From Chloroflexota bacterium (GTDB lineage: Bacteria; Chloroflexota; UBA5177; JANWHV01), in assembly GCA_025924845.1 (NCBI GenBank), contig JAICHN010000054.1, positions 1 to 17,181 of the forward strand: a DNA stretch of 17,181 nucleotides. Direction: 5' to 3'. The notes under the pieces are model-generated. The model did not search any database, was not told the origin of the DNA, and saw nothing but the letters and a program-made list of their open reading frames with translations. Shown here piece after piece: positions 7,478 through 16,300 of the stretch (its first letter is position 1; the number at the start of each line of letters is the position of its first letter). The position numbers were made by a program, and so were the translations under genes.

Positions 7478-8256
7478 TGGTGCCTGAGCAGCGCGACGTC
7501 ATACCGGTTGCCATCGTAACCGGAGCAAGCCGAACCAGCGGGATCGGTGCCGCGATCTGCCGGAAGCTGGCTGAACAAGGGAATGCCGTCCTTTTCACCC
7601 ACTGGCGACGCTACGACCGTACACAGAACCTGCTCGACGACGAAGGTCCGGCGCGGCTTCTCACCACCCTACGGCACATGGGCACCCAGGCGCGGGACCT
7701 GGAGATAGACCTGGCCGATTCCGAAGCCTACCTCGCGGTACTGGACGCCGCCGAAACGCTCGGCCGGCTGAAAATCCTGGTCAATAATGCTGCCTATTCG
7801 ACCCGAGACGGCTACCGGCACTTGACCGCCGATACCCTGGATGCTCACTACGCGGTCAACCTGCGTAGCGCCGCGCTGTTGAGCGCGGAGTTCGCGCGGC
7901 GCTATGTGGGCGGTCCTGGGGGGAGAATCATCAATATCACCTCCGGCCAGTCGAAGGGACCGATGCAGGGCGAACTGGCCTATGCCGCCACCAAAGGGGC
8001 GATCGAGGCGCTGACCGTCACGCTGGCGGCCGAGGTGGCGCCGCTGGGGATTACGGTGAACGCGGTCAATCCCGGCCCCACCGATACCGGCTGGATGAGC
8101 GAGGACGTGAGGGCGGCGGTCCTGGCCAATACCGGACTGGGCCGCCTCGGCACGCCGGAGGATGCGGCCCGCCTGGTTGCCTTTCTGGCCGGCGAGGGAG
8201 GCGGCTGGATTACAGGGCAGATCCTGCACAGCGAGGGCGGGTTTCTGCGCCGCTGA
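7477..8256 (+). CDS. Short-chain dehydrogenase/reductase (SDR), 3-oxoacyl-ACP-reductase-like
   Basis: A classical SDR of 259 residues, predicted to be a cytoplasmic NAD(P)H-dependent oxidoreductase. The Rossmann nucleotide-binding motif is TGASRTSGIG (15-24), followed by NNAA (103-106), structural N128, S156 in NITSG, and the YxxxK pair Y169/K173 in YAATKGA. The C-terminal end has NPGPTDTGWM (198-207) and the usual ITGQILHSEGGF. All four catalytic residues (N128, S156, Y169, K173) are present. The substrate cannot be read from the sequence; FabG-like acyl reductases and sugar or alcohol dehydrogenases share this pattern. The ATG is at the end of the preceding hairpin, only 3 bases from GGGAG. 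A GTG at 7480 has better spacing (6 bases) and would remove one residue. I see no sign that it belongs to flagellar function. Confidence 0.92.
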   Translation: MVPEQRDVIPVAIVTGASRTSGIGAAICRKLAEQGNAVLFTHWRRYDRTQNLLDDEGPARLLTTLRHMGTQARDLEIDLADSEAYLAVLDAAETLGRLKILVNNAAYSTRDGYRHLTADTLDAHYAVNLRSAALLSAEFARRYVGGPGGRIINITSGQSKGPMQGELAYAATKGAIEALTVTLAAEVAPLGITVNAVNPGPTDTGWMSEDVRAAVLANTGLGRLGTPEDAARLVAFLAGEGGGWITGQILHSEGGFLRR

Positions 8257-8300
8257 CAAGACTACAAGACTATTTTCAGACTCCTCCGGCCGGGCGCGGC

Positions 8301-9548
8301 CTACGAGGCGCGCGCGTCCACCCTCCGTGACCACACTCGTTCCGCTCCATGCCGTGTCAGCCAGACCGCGGCGAGAGACGCGGCGACAGTCCCTGCCGCC
8401 ATGAACGAACCCGAAATGACGAAGGGCGTCGGATGGTGCCAATGGTAGAGCGAGAGTGAGAAGAACGCGGAGATACCCCCACCAATCGAGCCCACGAACC
8501 CCGCGATGCCCTGGGCCCGTCCCCGCGCCTCGGGCGGCGAGGCCCCGGCCAGCAGCGCCTGTAGCGCCGGTTGCATGAAGGCGAGGAACACCCCTTCAAC
8601 CGTACCCAAAACTAGAATCAAGGCCAGGTTGTTCACGAAGCCGTACGAGGTATAGATCAGGCTGATCAGCAGCCCGAAGCGGAGGATGGTGGGCGCTATG
8701 CCCCAGCGATCGGCCGCTCTGCCGCCGATCGCCCCCAAAAGGATGCCGGGAATGGCGAATACGGTGAAGGTAAGGCCGATGAAGGTGTAGGAGCCGCCGA
8801 GGTCGCTCACCCAGATCGTCCAGAGGGCCGAAAAGATACCCATGACAATCTGCACCGAGAACATCGCCGCGTAGGCGCCGAGCAGGGGAGGGGTCAGGAA
8901 CCGGCTCCAGGCGAGGGTCCGCTCGACGGCGTGGAGGTCGCTGTGACGGGCAGGCTCCCGGAGCGATACCAGAACGAGCATCACCGACATGGTTTCCAGG
9001 ATCACGCTCAGCACATAGGCGCTGACGAAGCCGTATTGCTGGCCGACCAGTCCGCCGAACAGGGGGCCGATCAGGAGGCCGCCGCTGAGGGCGGCGGTCA
9101 GCACGCCGTACGCCTCGGCCCGATGTTCCTCGGCGGTGACGTCGGCTATGTAGGCGGCGGCGGCCGGCTGTATTCCCGCGACCACGACCCCTTCGAGGAA
9201 GCGTAGACAAATCAGATCGACCGGTGAGTTAAAGAAGATATAGGCCACACCAATTACCGCGTGCCCAATCATGCCGAACAGCAGCACCGGCACCCGACCC
9301 CAACGATCGACCAGCCAGCCCAGCGGCAGCTGAAACAGCAGGGGGGCGAGGAAAAAGACGCCGGCGATCATGCCCAGCTCGGCCGGCGTGGCATGATGGG
9401 CCTGAGCATAGAGCAGCCGCAGCGGAAAGGCCACCGATACGCCAAGCTCAGTCAGAAACGCGGCCAGAATGAGGAAACGAAGATCTCGCTGGCCCAGGGC
9501 GCGCCCACCCAGGGTGCGGAAGACAACGGCAAACATTGGGAGGACCAC
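8301..9548 (-). CDS. Major facilitator superfamily transporter, drug:H+ antiporter-like
   Basis: An integral membrane protein of 415 residues with a pattern of about 12 hydrophobic segments. MFS motif A is in the loop between helices 2 and 3 (GWLVDRWGRVPVL, 77-89), with a degenerate copy in the second half (GRAADRWGIAPTI, 276-288), showing the internal duplication of the family. Motif C-like GGLLIGPLFGG (156-166) in helix 5 is typical of proton-coupled exporters, so efflux is more likely than uptake. The substrate is unknown. The first codon used here is GTG at 9548; an in-frame ATG at 9536 removes four residues, and neither has a convincing ribosome binding site. It converges with the SDR gene, with 44 bases between stops, and lies 120 bases downstream of the Asp-box protein gene on the same strand. 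Confidence 0.9.
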   Translation of the reverse strand: MVLPMFAVVFRTLGGRALGQRDLRFLILAAFLTELGVSVAFPLRLLYAQAHHATPAELGMIAGVFFLAPLLFQLPLGWLVDRWGRVPVLLFGMIGHAVIGVAYIFFNSPVDLICLRFLEGVVVAGIQPAAAAYIADVTAEEHRAEAYGVLTAALSGGLLIGPLFGGLVGQQYGFVSAYVLSVILETMSVMLVLVSLREPARHSDLHAVERTLAWSRFLTPPLLGAYAAMFSVQIVMGIFSALWTIWVSDLGGSYTFIGLTFTVFAIPGILLGAIGGRAADRWGIAPTILRFGLLISLIYTSYGFVNNLALILVLGTVEGVFLAFMQPALQALLAGASPPEARGRAQGIAGFVGSIGGGISAFFSLSLYHWHHPTPFVISGSFMAAGTVAASLAAVWLTRHGAERVWSRRVDARAS

Positions 9549-9559
9549 GCCCCGATCTT

Positions 9560-9575
9560 AAAAAGCGCCGGGCGC
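9560..9575 (-). terminator. Possible weak intrinsic terminator after the Asp-box protein gene
   Basis: Reading the minus strand, GCGCCCGGCGC (9575-9565) is followed at once by five T (9564-9560). The stem can only be about 4 bp with a 3-base loop, so termination is likely to be inefficient. It sits about 95 bases after the stop of the Asp-box protein gene and just before the MFS start. The other bases of this 120-base gap show nothing I can name with confidence. Confidence 0.3.
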
Positions 9576-9668
9576 GGGCACGGTGTATCCGCTCCGCTGC
9601 TACGGCACTCTCCCTATCATGCCGGATCGGCGGTCCAATGTGCTATAGCGGTCTTTACAGTGATCCCA

Positions 9669-11375
9669 TCACAACCAGGTCCGGTCGCGCAGTACCTCGC
9701 GGCCAAGCAAGCCAAGCTGGATCCGGTAGGCAGGATTGCTATATTCCGGGTGCCATTCGAGCCGCGCCCGCGTGAAGAGTTGCATATAGTAGGTACGTTT
9801 GCCGGCGTCATTATTCTTGGCTTGATACACCTTGGTGAGAGGCGTGCCGAATTCCGCCGCCCCACCGTGTGCCTTCACAAATTTCGTAAAGTCACTCGCA
9901 TGCGTCTGAGGAACCTTTCCGCTGAAGCCGGCGAGACCTTCCGCGCAGGGGCCTGCCTCATCCTGGCCCATCCCACACTGAATATACTTAGCCGCGTCCT
10001 GCCCCAATTGCCCGGTCACTACTTTGCCGCCCCGCACTTCCAGGCGCAAACGCTCGAAGTCCTGCGTCAGCACACCCTGTACGATATACGGTTCGTCCGC
10101 CGGGTAGCCCACGATCGCCACGCCCAATTTACGATAGGTAGCGACAAAGGGCTTGCCGACGCTATGACCGTAGGGACCGGCGTGAAGGGAACCGGGCGGA
10201 GGTGTAACCGGCTTCGCGGTTGGGAGTACCCCAGCGGCGAGCGGAATCCAGGTGTGCCCGGCATCCGAACTGCGATATACGGCGCCGTTCTTCAGTAAGA
10301 CGTAGATTGGATCGCCCACCTTCAGGCCGGCCTGCATATCGGCCACCTTGTTGAGCGTAAAGGGCCACCCGGATCCCAGGGCCAGGCGCCCCCCGGCCGA
10401 TCCGGTACCATGAAAAGGATAGATGCCGTCCGCGTAGACTGCATAGCGCGCGCCCGCCCCAAACACGTTTTCCAGCACGATTTTTGGGCACGCTCCCGCG
10501 TGGCCGCCGGGACAAATGCCCATTGACCAGGTGGCGCCGTGATCGGTGGAAAGGAAGACATCTCCCTTGGGCACCGATGGGTCGTTGGAGACACCCTCCA
10601 GGGCCAAGCCACGGGTAGCAAGGTCATCACGGAGTGCGAAATGGGTGAGCGGCGGATTGACCGCGGGTAATGGCACCGCCTTCCAGGTTAATCCACCGTC
10701 CGCGCTGCGTGAGGGAGGAGCCGTATTGGCATAGAGCAGCGAGGGCTGTTGAGGATCGTCGATCAAATCGGGGCAATAGTCATCGAGATTGAGTGGGTTA
10801 CGATCCTGGGCGGTCGGCGGCATGCCCAACGATCGCCAGGAGGAAGCACCGTGATCGAGCGCATAGACCTGGAAGGAACAGGTCGGTTGGTTAAGATAGT
10901 CGTCGCTGGGCTTGGTGAAAATCGCATAGAGGCGCTTCGATACCACCGGTGTGGCGAGACTCACAAAGGAATTATCACGCACGGTCCGGAAGTGCAGGGC
11001 GCGGTCGGTGGAGTGCTCCAGGCCACTGGTTCCGTTGCGGCAGACCGGATCGGTTGACTCCTGGTAGACGACATAGAGATCATGGCTATCCTGAGCGATA
11101 ATCGGTGGGTCGGCACTGTCTTGGCAAGACTGCACGTACTGTCCGAATACCGTGCCGTCAGGCATGTACTGCCACGTGCCGCCCGAGTCCGTGGAGCGCT
11201 TAAGGAATGACCCCTGCACACCGACATACAGAGTAGCGGGCGTACGAGGATCGACCAGCAGCCACGATACGGGCGCCGGAGCGGGCGCGGCCCGCGCCGG
11301 TTCATTGGTCCACAAAGCCGGCGACCCACAGAGCACGACGACACCCGCCGCACGCAAAATAGCGGACAACCACAT
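9669..11375 (-). CDS. Secreted Asp-box (BNR) repeat protein with Chloroflexota-type C-terminal tandem domain
   Basis: A predicted exported protein of 568 residues. The N-terminus has a hydrophobic core and an ARA-AP-type cleavage region near residue 30, fitting a Sec signal peptide. Asp-box motifs (SxDxGxTW), the mark of sialidase/VPS10-like beta-propellers, are at about 61-68, 224-231, 276-283 and 369-376, with a degenerate one near 122. At least eight cysteines suggest disulfides. Residues ~400-568 hold two related units: VGYPADEP, GVLTQDFERLRLE; then FGTPLTKVY, MQLFTRARLEWHPE and IQLGLLGRE. This tandem module is familiar to me mainly from secreted Chloroflexota proteins. Catalytic sialidase residues are not evident, so a binding or structural role is as likely as glycosidase activity. 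A GTG one codon earlier exists, but the ATG at 11375 is better spaced from GGGAG. The lipobox is not canonical. Confidence 0.8.
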   Translation of the reverse strand: MWLSAILRAAGVVVLCGSPALWTNEPARAAPAPAPVSWLLVDPRTPATLYVGVQGSFLKRSTDSGGTWQYMPDGTVFGQYVQSCQDSADPPIIAQDSHDLYVVYQESTDPVCRNGTSGLEHSTDRALHFRTVRDNSFVSLATPVVSKRLYAIFTKPSDDYLNQPTCSFQVYALDHGASSWRSLGMPPTAQDRNPLNLDDYCPDLIDDPQQPSLLYANTAPPSRSADGGLTWKAVPLPAVNPPLTHFALRDDLATRGLALEGVSNDPSVPKGDVFLSTDHGATWSMGICPGGHAGACPKIVLENVFGAGARYAVYADGIYPFHGTGSAGGRLALGSGWPFTLNKVADMQAGLKVGDPIYVLLKNGAVYRSSDAGHTWIPLAAGVLPTAKPVTPPPGSLHAGPYGHSVGKPFVATYRKLGVAIVGYPADEPYIVQGVLTQDFERLRLEVRGGKVVTGQLGQDAAKYIQCGMGQDEAGPCAEGLAGFSGKVPQTHASDFTKFVKAHGGAAEFGTPLTKVYQAKNNDAGKRTYYMQLFTRARLEWHPEYSNPAYRIQLGLLGREVLRDRTWL

Positions 11376-11426
11376 CACCCTCTCCCTTGATAGGCGACCT
11401 ACCCGCGCACCCCCAATGGTCTCCTC

Positions 11427-11455
11427 AGTCTAGGCGTACACCCGCCGCCGCGCAA
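11427..11455 (-). promoter_or_regulatory. Candidate sigma-70-type promoter for the Asp-box protein gene
   Basis: On the minus strand TTGCGC (11455-11450) and TAGACT (11432-11427) are separated by exactly 17 bases, about 50 bases upstream of the ATG. The -35 matches the consensus at only 3 of 6 positions and the -10 at 4 of 6. In GC-rich DNA such a pair can arise by chance, so this is a suggestion only. It would separate this gene from the aroA cluster upstream. Confidence 0.3.
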
Positions 11456-11494
11456 GTCGATTAGCACGGAAATAGGTGCTCCGACGAACGGTGA

Positions 11495-12829
11495 TCAGTC
11501 CCGGCCGCGCAGCGACTCCAGACGCGCGAAGTAGTCGGGAAAGGTTTTGGCCACGCAGCCGGGATTCTCGATCCGTACCCCCGGCACCACCAGGCCCGGG
11601 AGGGCGAAAGCCATGGCCATCCGGTGATCGTCGTAGGTATGCACGTTCGCCCCATGCAGCGCGGAGGGCTTGATGGCCAGGCCGTCCGCCCACTCATCCA
11701 CCTGGGCGCCCAGACGACGCAGTTCGGCGGCGGTGGCGGCGAGGCGATCGCTTTCCTGCTCGCGAATATGTCCCACATTGCGGATAATCACCGGGCCGTC
11801 GGCGAACGGCGCGATGGCGGCCAGGGTCATGGTCATGTCGGACATCGCGTTCAGATCGAGATCGATCCCGCTTAAGCGCTCCGGGCCGGTGACCTCGATA
11901 TCGGTTCCTTCGCGTCGCACGCGGCAGCCCATACGCTCCAACACCTCCAAGAAGCCCAGGTCGCCTTGCTCCACGGCCAGCCCAAGGTTCCGTACGCAAA
12001 CCGTGCCGCCCGTAATAGCGGCGGCAGCGAGGAAGTAGGAGGCGCCCGAGGCATCGGGCGGCACGTCGTAGGCGCGCGCCTGGTAGCGCCCGCCCGCCCG
12101 CGCCAGGTAGGAATCCTGGTCAAGTTGCTCGATCTCGATACCCCATTGGGCCATCATGGAGAGGGTCATCGCGATATAGGGCGGTGAGGCAACGGGGCCG
12201 GCTAAACGCACGGCCACGTCGCGGTCGGCGTAAGACGCCACCATCAGGAGCGCGGAGAGGAACTGGCCGCTGCGCGAGGCATCGACGGTAACGTCCCCGC
12301 CGCGGAGGCCCGCCGCGCGCACCCGTACGGGGAGACAGCCATTGTCCTGTACCGGCTCAAGATCGGCGCCCAGTTCGCGCAGCGCGTCCAGCAACTCGCC
12401 GATCGGTCGTTGACGCATCCGAGGGGTGCCGTCCAGTAGGTACGAACCATGGCCAAGGGACAGAAAGGCGGTGAGGAAGCGCGCGGCTGTGCCGGCGTTT
12501 CCCACATACAGCTCGGCCTCCGCGGCGGGGATCCGGCCGGCCAATCCGGTCACCTCGATGGTCGCCGCCGCTTCGTCCGTGCCCACGGTGAAACCCAGGC
12601 GGCGGAGCGAGTCCACAAAGACGCCGGAGTCGTCGCTGAACAGGGCGCCGCTCAGGGTGGAACGGCCGTCGGCCAGCGCGGCAAGGAGGAGAGCGCGATT
12701 GGTCTGGCTCTTGGAGCCGGGCACGCTTACCGCGGCATGCGGCGGGCGATCCAGGGGCAGCACTTCATATATGGCGTCCGCCGTATATGAAGTGCTCCCG
12801 GCTTCAAGGTTATCAGCCGACTGTGTCAT
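11495..12829 (-). CDS. aroA: 3-phosphoshikimate 1-carboxyvinyltransferase (EPSP synthase)
   Basis: AroA transfers the enolpyruvyl group of PEP to shikimate-3-phosphate, the sixth step of the shikimate pathway. The product is 444 residues from the ATG. Family motifs are in order: PGSKSQTNRALLLAALA (37-53), YVGNAGTAARFL (108-119), DASRSGQFLSALLM (183-196), DASGASYFLAAAAI (259-272), catalytic Asp 331 in AMSDMTMTLAAIA, REQESDRLAA (356-365), YDDHRMAMAFAL (399-410) and the KTFPDYF end (428-434). The E. coli Pro101 position is Phe here and the Lys of VKETDR is Gln, differences known in several bacterial groups. A GTG two codons upstream is possible. A GTG in VLPLDRPP (about residue 23) would remove an unusual extension but has no ribosome binding site. 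It is the last gene of carB/IF-3-like/aroA, 35 bases after the IF-3-like stop. Confidence 0.96.
   Translation of the reverse strand: MTQSADNLEAGSTSYTADAIYEVLPLDRPPHAAVSVPGSKSQTNRALLLAALADGRSTLSGALFSDDSGVFVDSLRRLGFTVGTDEAAATIEVTGLAGRIPAAEAELYVGNAGTAARFLTAFLSLGHGSYLLDGTPRMRQRPIGELLDALRELGADLEPVQDNGCLPVRVRAAGLRGGDVTVDASRSGQFLSALLMVASYADRDVAVRLAGPVASPPYIAMTLSMMAQWGIEIEQLDQDSYLARAGGRYQARAYDVPPDASGASYFLAAAAITGGTVCVRNLGLAVEQGDLGFLEVLERMGCRVRREGTDIEVTGPERLSGIDLDLNAMSDMTMTLAAIAPFADGPVIIRNVGHIREQESDRLAATAAELRRLGAQVDEWADGLAIKPSALHGANVHTYDDHRMAMAFALPGLVVPGVRIENPGCVAKTFPDYFARLESLRGRD
12759..12796. repeat. Near-perfect 18-bp inverted repeat in the first codons of aroA
   Basis: Left arm 12759-12776 and right arm 12779-12796 pair at 17 of 18 positions, with one G-T wobble. 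Two bases lie between the arms, so an RNA hairpin would have a 17-bp stem and a 4-base loop. The outer 13 bp are perfect (AGCACTTCATATA with its complement). It lies in codons of the poorly conserved N-terminal extension of aroA, before the PGSKS motif. It is AT-richer than its surroundings. It may be an mRNA control element, an operator-like palindrome or a relic of an inserted repeat; the sequence alone does not decide. Confidence 0.6.
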
Positions 12830-12864
12830 TTCCACCCCACTTCATAGACCAGCGTGTCGCCGCC

Positions 12865-13365
12865 CTACCGAGGCGCCAGCACCACCGATACGGCGCCCTT
12901 CTCGTTGAACGGTTTACCCTCCGGCTGCCCGGCCTCGGCCAGAGTCTTGATCAGCGAATCGATCATGGCGCGAGCGGGGCCGGGATCGCTCCGCTTCTTG
13001 GGGTCCAGCTCCACGCGCAGCTTCACCCGATGCCCCGCACTCAGCAAAGCGGCTGCCTGGCGGCGCCGCGTCTCTACGTCGGCGGCGCCGGTGAGTACGC
13101 GCAGGCGAATTTCCTTGGGCGGCTTGGCCGCGCCCGCCGCGACGCGAGCGCCACGCGCCGCTTCCGTTTGCCGCGCCGCCGCGTCGGCGAATCCATAGCG
13201 CGGTGGACTGGACATCCGGTCGAGCCGTACCAGGTCCAGGCCACGCTCGCCGGCCATGGCCTGGGCGGCCGCCGTCGATACAAAGCCGAGATCCTGGCCA
13301 TGCTCATCAAACAGCCAGACTTCCGTGGCCGAGATTGCCTCTTGGGGCCGATTCGCCCGCGCCAC
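12865..13365 (-). CDS. infC: Divergent translation initiation factor IF-3-like protein
   Basis: IF-3 binds the 30S subunit, checks the initiator tRNA and prevents early 50S joining. The product is 166 residues from GTG. An IF-3 N-domain is recognisable (EVWLFDEHGQDLGFVS, 15-30; ERGLDLVRLD, 40-49), followed by an Ala/Arg-rich linker. The C-domain runs from KEIRLRV (84-90), through RRQAAALLSAGHRVKLRVEL, to the VSVVLAPR end, matching the family MVLAPK. However, PPVCKIMDYGK is replaced by PPRYGFADAAA, and RFRGREMAH by ELDPKKRSDPG, so key RNA-contact segments are altered. The GTG follows GGTGAG (13380-13375) by 9 bases, and that motif contains the carB stop, suggesting coupling. An ATG at 13392 overlapping carB gives 175 residues but lacks a ribosome binding site. 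infC normally sits with rpmI-rplT, so this may be a paralogue. Confidence 0.72.
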   Translation of the reverse strand: MARANRPQEAISATEVWLFDEHGQDLGFVSTAAAQAMAGERGLDLVRLDRMSSPPRYGFADAAARQTEAARGARVAAGAAKPPKEIRLRVLTGAADVETRRRQAAALLSAGHRVKLRVELDPKKRSDPGPARAMIDSLIKTLAEAGQPEGKPFNEKGAVSVVLAPR

Positions 13366-13375
13366 TATGCTCTTC

Positions 13376-16300
13376 TCACCCCACGTATGCATCCCATGGT
13401 AAGACGGGCAGATCCTCCAGGCTGTAGTGGGCCAGGGCCTGCACGAACAGACGTGCCGCCTGCAAGTTGGTGAGCAGCGGCACATTGAAGTCCACGGCGG
13501 CGCGACGAATCGTATAGTCGTCGTTGAACTGCTCACTGGCGTATTCATCAGTGATATTGACCAACAGATCAATCTCACCTTGGGTGAGTAAGTCGAGGAT
13601 ATTCGGGCCGGATGTTCCTTGCCCATGCGGCTTCACCGTTTCGTGAATCTTGTAGACGCGCTGGTTAGGCACGTTGTTCGCGGTGAGGAAGGCGCTGGTG
13701 AGCCGTGTGGCGAGGATTTCAAGCCCCAGCCCGCGCAGCGATCGAGCGGCGCCGAGAAAGTCCCATTTATTCTTCTCGCCGCCCAGGCTGACGAATACCC
13801 TGGCGCCCGCGTAGCGTCCGCCGCCCGCGTCCTCGGGAGCACGGCGACGCGGCAGCTTCATGCCCACCGCCAGCACCGACTTCAGGTATGCCTCGTGCGG
13901 GTCGCGGCCAAAGGTTGCCACCTCGCCCGTGCTGGCCATCTCCACCCTCACGATCGGATCAGCGCCCTTGAGGCGGGCAAAGGAGAACTGGGGCGCCTTG
14001 ACCGCCACGTGATCGAGGTCTACGGTTTGGAAGGGGACGCCGCCGCGTTCCGCCAGGACATCATCGCCGAGCATGGAGCGGATAGCGAGGGCGATAAAGT
14101 CGGTCCCGGTTACCTTGGACACCAGAGGAAAGCTGCGGCTGGCCCGGAGATTACACTCGATTACCTGCACCTGATTGTCCCGCGCCAGGAACTGAATATT
14201 GAATGGCCCGGTGATGTGGAGCGCGGAGGCGATGCGTTTCGTCACCGATTTCACCTGGCGCACTGTTTCCAGATAAAGGCGCTGGGGCGGCACCATGACA
14301 GTGGCATCACCCGAATGCACGCCCGCATTTTCCACATGCTCCGACAAGGCATAGATCACCAAACTGCCGTCGCGGGCCACCGCGTCGATCTCGATCTCCC
14401 GCGCGTTCTCGATAAACTTGCTGATCACCACCTTGTGCTCGCTGGACACACTGGCGAGGTGCAGGAATCGGTGCAGATGTTCGCCGTCGTAGGCCACGTT
14501 CATAGCACTGCCCGAAAGCACGTAGGATGGACGCACCAGCACCGGGTAGCCGGCGGATTCGGCGAACCGCTCCGCTTCCTCGGGAGTAGAGAGTTCCGCC
14601 CAAGCCGGCTGGCTGACCCCAAGCGCATCGAGCAGGGCTGAAAACTTGAAACGATCCTCGGCCCGATCGATGTCCACCGGGCTGGTGCCCAGGATGGGCA
14701 GCCCCGCTTGATGGAGGCGGATCGCCAGGTTGTTCGCGGTCTGTCCTCCCACTGAAAGAACAACCGCCTGGGGGCGCTCGGCCTCGCAAATGTCCAGTAC
14801 GCGCTCGAAGGATGTCTCCTCGAAGTAGAGTGCGTCGCACTCGTCGTAGTCGGTGGAGACCGTTTCGGGGTTGTGATTGAGCATGACGGTGCGCCAGCCC
14901 GCCGCCCGCAAGGCGCGCGCGGCGCTCACCGTACACCAATCAAACTCCACACTGGAGCCGATGCGGTACGGGCCGGAGCCGAGGATGAGCGCCGTCTGGC
15001 GATGGTCGTTCGACTGTCGAGTCCGTGCGCTGCCGGCGCCGCCCCGCGCGCCCTGGTAGGTCGTATAGAGGTAGTTGGTCGCGGCAGGGTATTCGGCGGC
15101 CAGGGTGTCGATCTGACGCACCGCCGGCAGCACGCCGAGACGGATGCGCCAGACACGCACCCCGGCCTCCTCCCACCCGAGGAGTTGGCCCAACCGGGCA
15201 TCGGAAATCCCCATTTCCTTGGCTTCCCAGAGAAGCATCGGCCAACGGACATCGTCGGAGCTGCCGGCAGCGAGTGAGGCGGGCGGGATGTGAGCGGCGA
15301 GGTCGCGGATCGCCTGCTCCGTGTGCAGCACGTTGGCGATGGCCTGGACGAACCAGCGGTCGATACCGGTCGCGGCGGTGATGCGCTCTTCGGAGACGCC
15401 ACGCGCCAGGGCGTACGCCAGATCTTGCAGGCGATCCGGGGTTGGCGCAAGGAAAGCACTGGAATCCTCGTCGCTGCCCGCCGAGGCATCCGCGTCGTCG
15501 GCAGGTAAAACGCCCTCTAAACCGAAGCCGAGCATGCGGATCGCCTTCTGCAGCGCCTCCTCGAAAACGCGTCCGATCGCCATCACTTCGCCAACGCTTT
15601 TCATGGCGCTGCCCAGGGTAGGATCGACCCGACGAAACTTGTCGAGATCCCAGCGGGGGTACTTTACCACCACATAGTCGAGAGCAGGCTCGAAGCAGGC
15701 GCTGGTGGTGCGGGTGACCGTGTTCGGCAACTCAGGAAGGGTATGGCCAAGGGCCAGCTTCGCGGCGACCCAGGCCAGGGGGTAACCCGTCGCCTTGCTG
15801 GCCAGGGCGGAGCTGCGAGAGAGCCGCGCGTTCACTTCGATCACCCGGAAACGCGCCTCGATCCCGGCCGGCGGATTGGGGTCGAGCGCGAACTGGATAT
15901 TGCACTCCCCGACCACGCCGAGCCGGCGAATCGTCTTGATCGCGGTGCTGCGCAAGATGTGATACTCATCGTTGGTCAGAGTCTGCGAGGGAGCGACGAC
16001 GATGCTTTCTCCGGTGTGGATGCCCATTGGATCCACGTTTTCCATATTGCAGACCACGATGCAGTTATCAGCCCGGTCGCGCACAACCTCGTATTCCAGT
16101 TCTTTCCAACCGGCAAGATACTCCTCGATCAAAACCTGGCGATGGATCATGCGATCCTTCGAGATCGCTTCCCCCTGCGGCAACCGCGCAAACGCCACGG
16201 TGGAGAGCGTCCTTAACTCCTCAGGGGTGCCGGCCCGCCCGGACCCTTCGCCGCCCAGGGCAAAGGCGGCGCGCAGGATAATTGGATAGCCGATTTCCGC

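Noticed and set aside
8257..8300. GC-rich convergent gap with a possible GGCCG/CGGCC stem
   Set aside because: A 5-bp stem and no T-run on either strand are too weak to call a terminator, although the convergent layout would favour one.
9660..9672. 5-bp hairpin (GTGAT / ATCAC) over the stop codon of the Asp-box gene
   Set aside because: Too short and without a T-run; likely chance.
9261..10298. 345-codon + strand open frame across the MFS and Asp-box genes
   Set aside because: It is antisense to two genes with clear family motifs, crosses their boundary, and shows no recognisable domain. It fits a GC-rich shadow frame.
11300..11340. Possible lipobox cysteine in the Asp-box protein signal region
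   Set aside because: The residues before the Cys are VVVL, lacking the Gly/Ala/Ser at -1 needed for signal peptidase II.
13619..14641. 340-codon + strand open frame inside carB
   Set aside because: It lies fully antisense to conserved carB sequence, and its His/Arg/Gly-rich composition is typical of a shadow frame.
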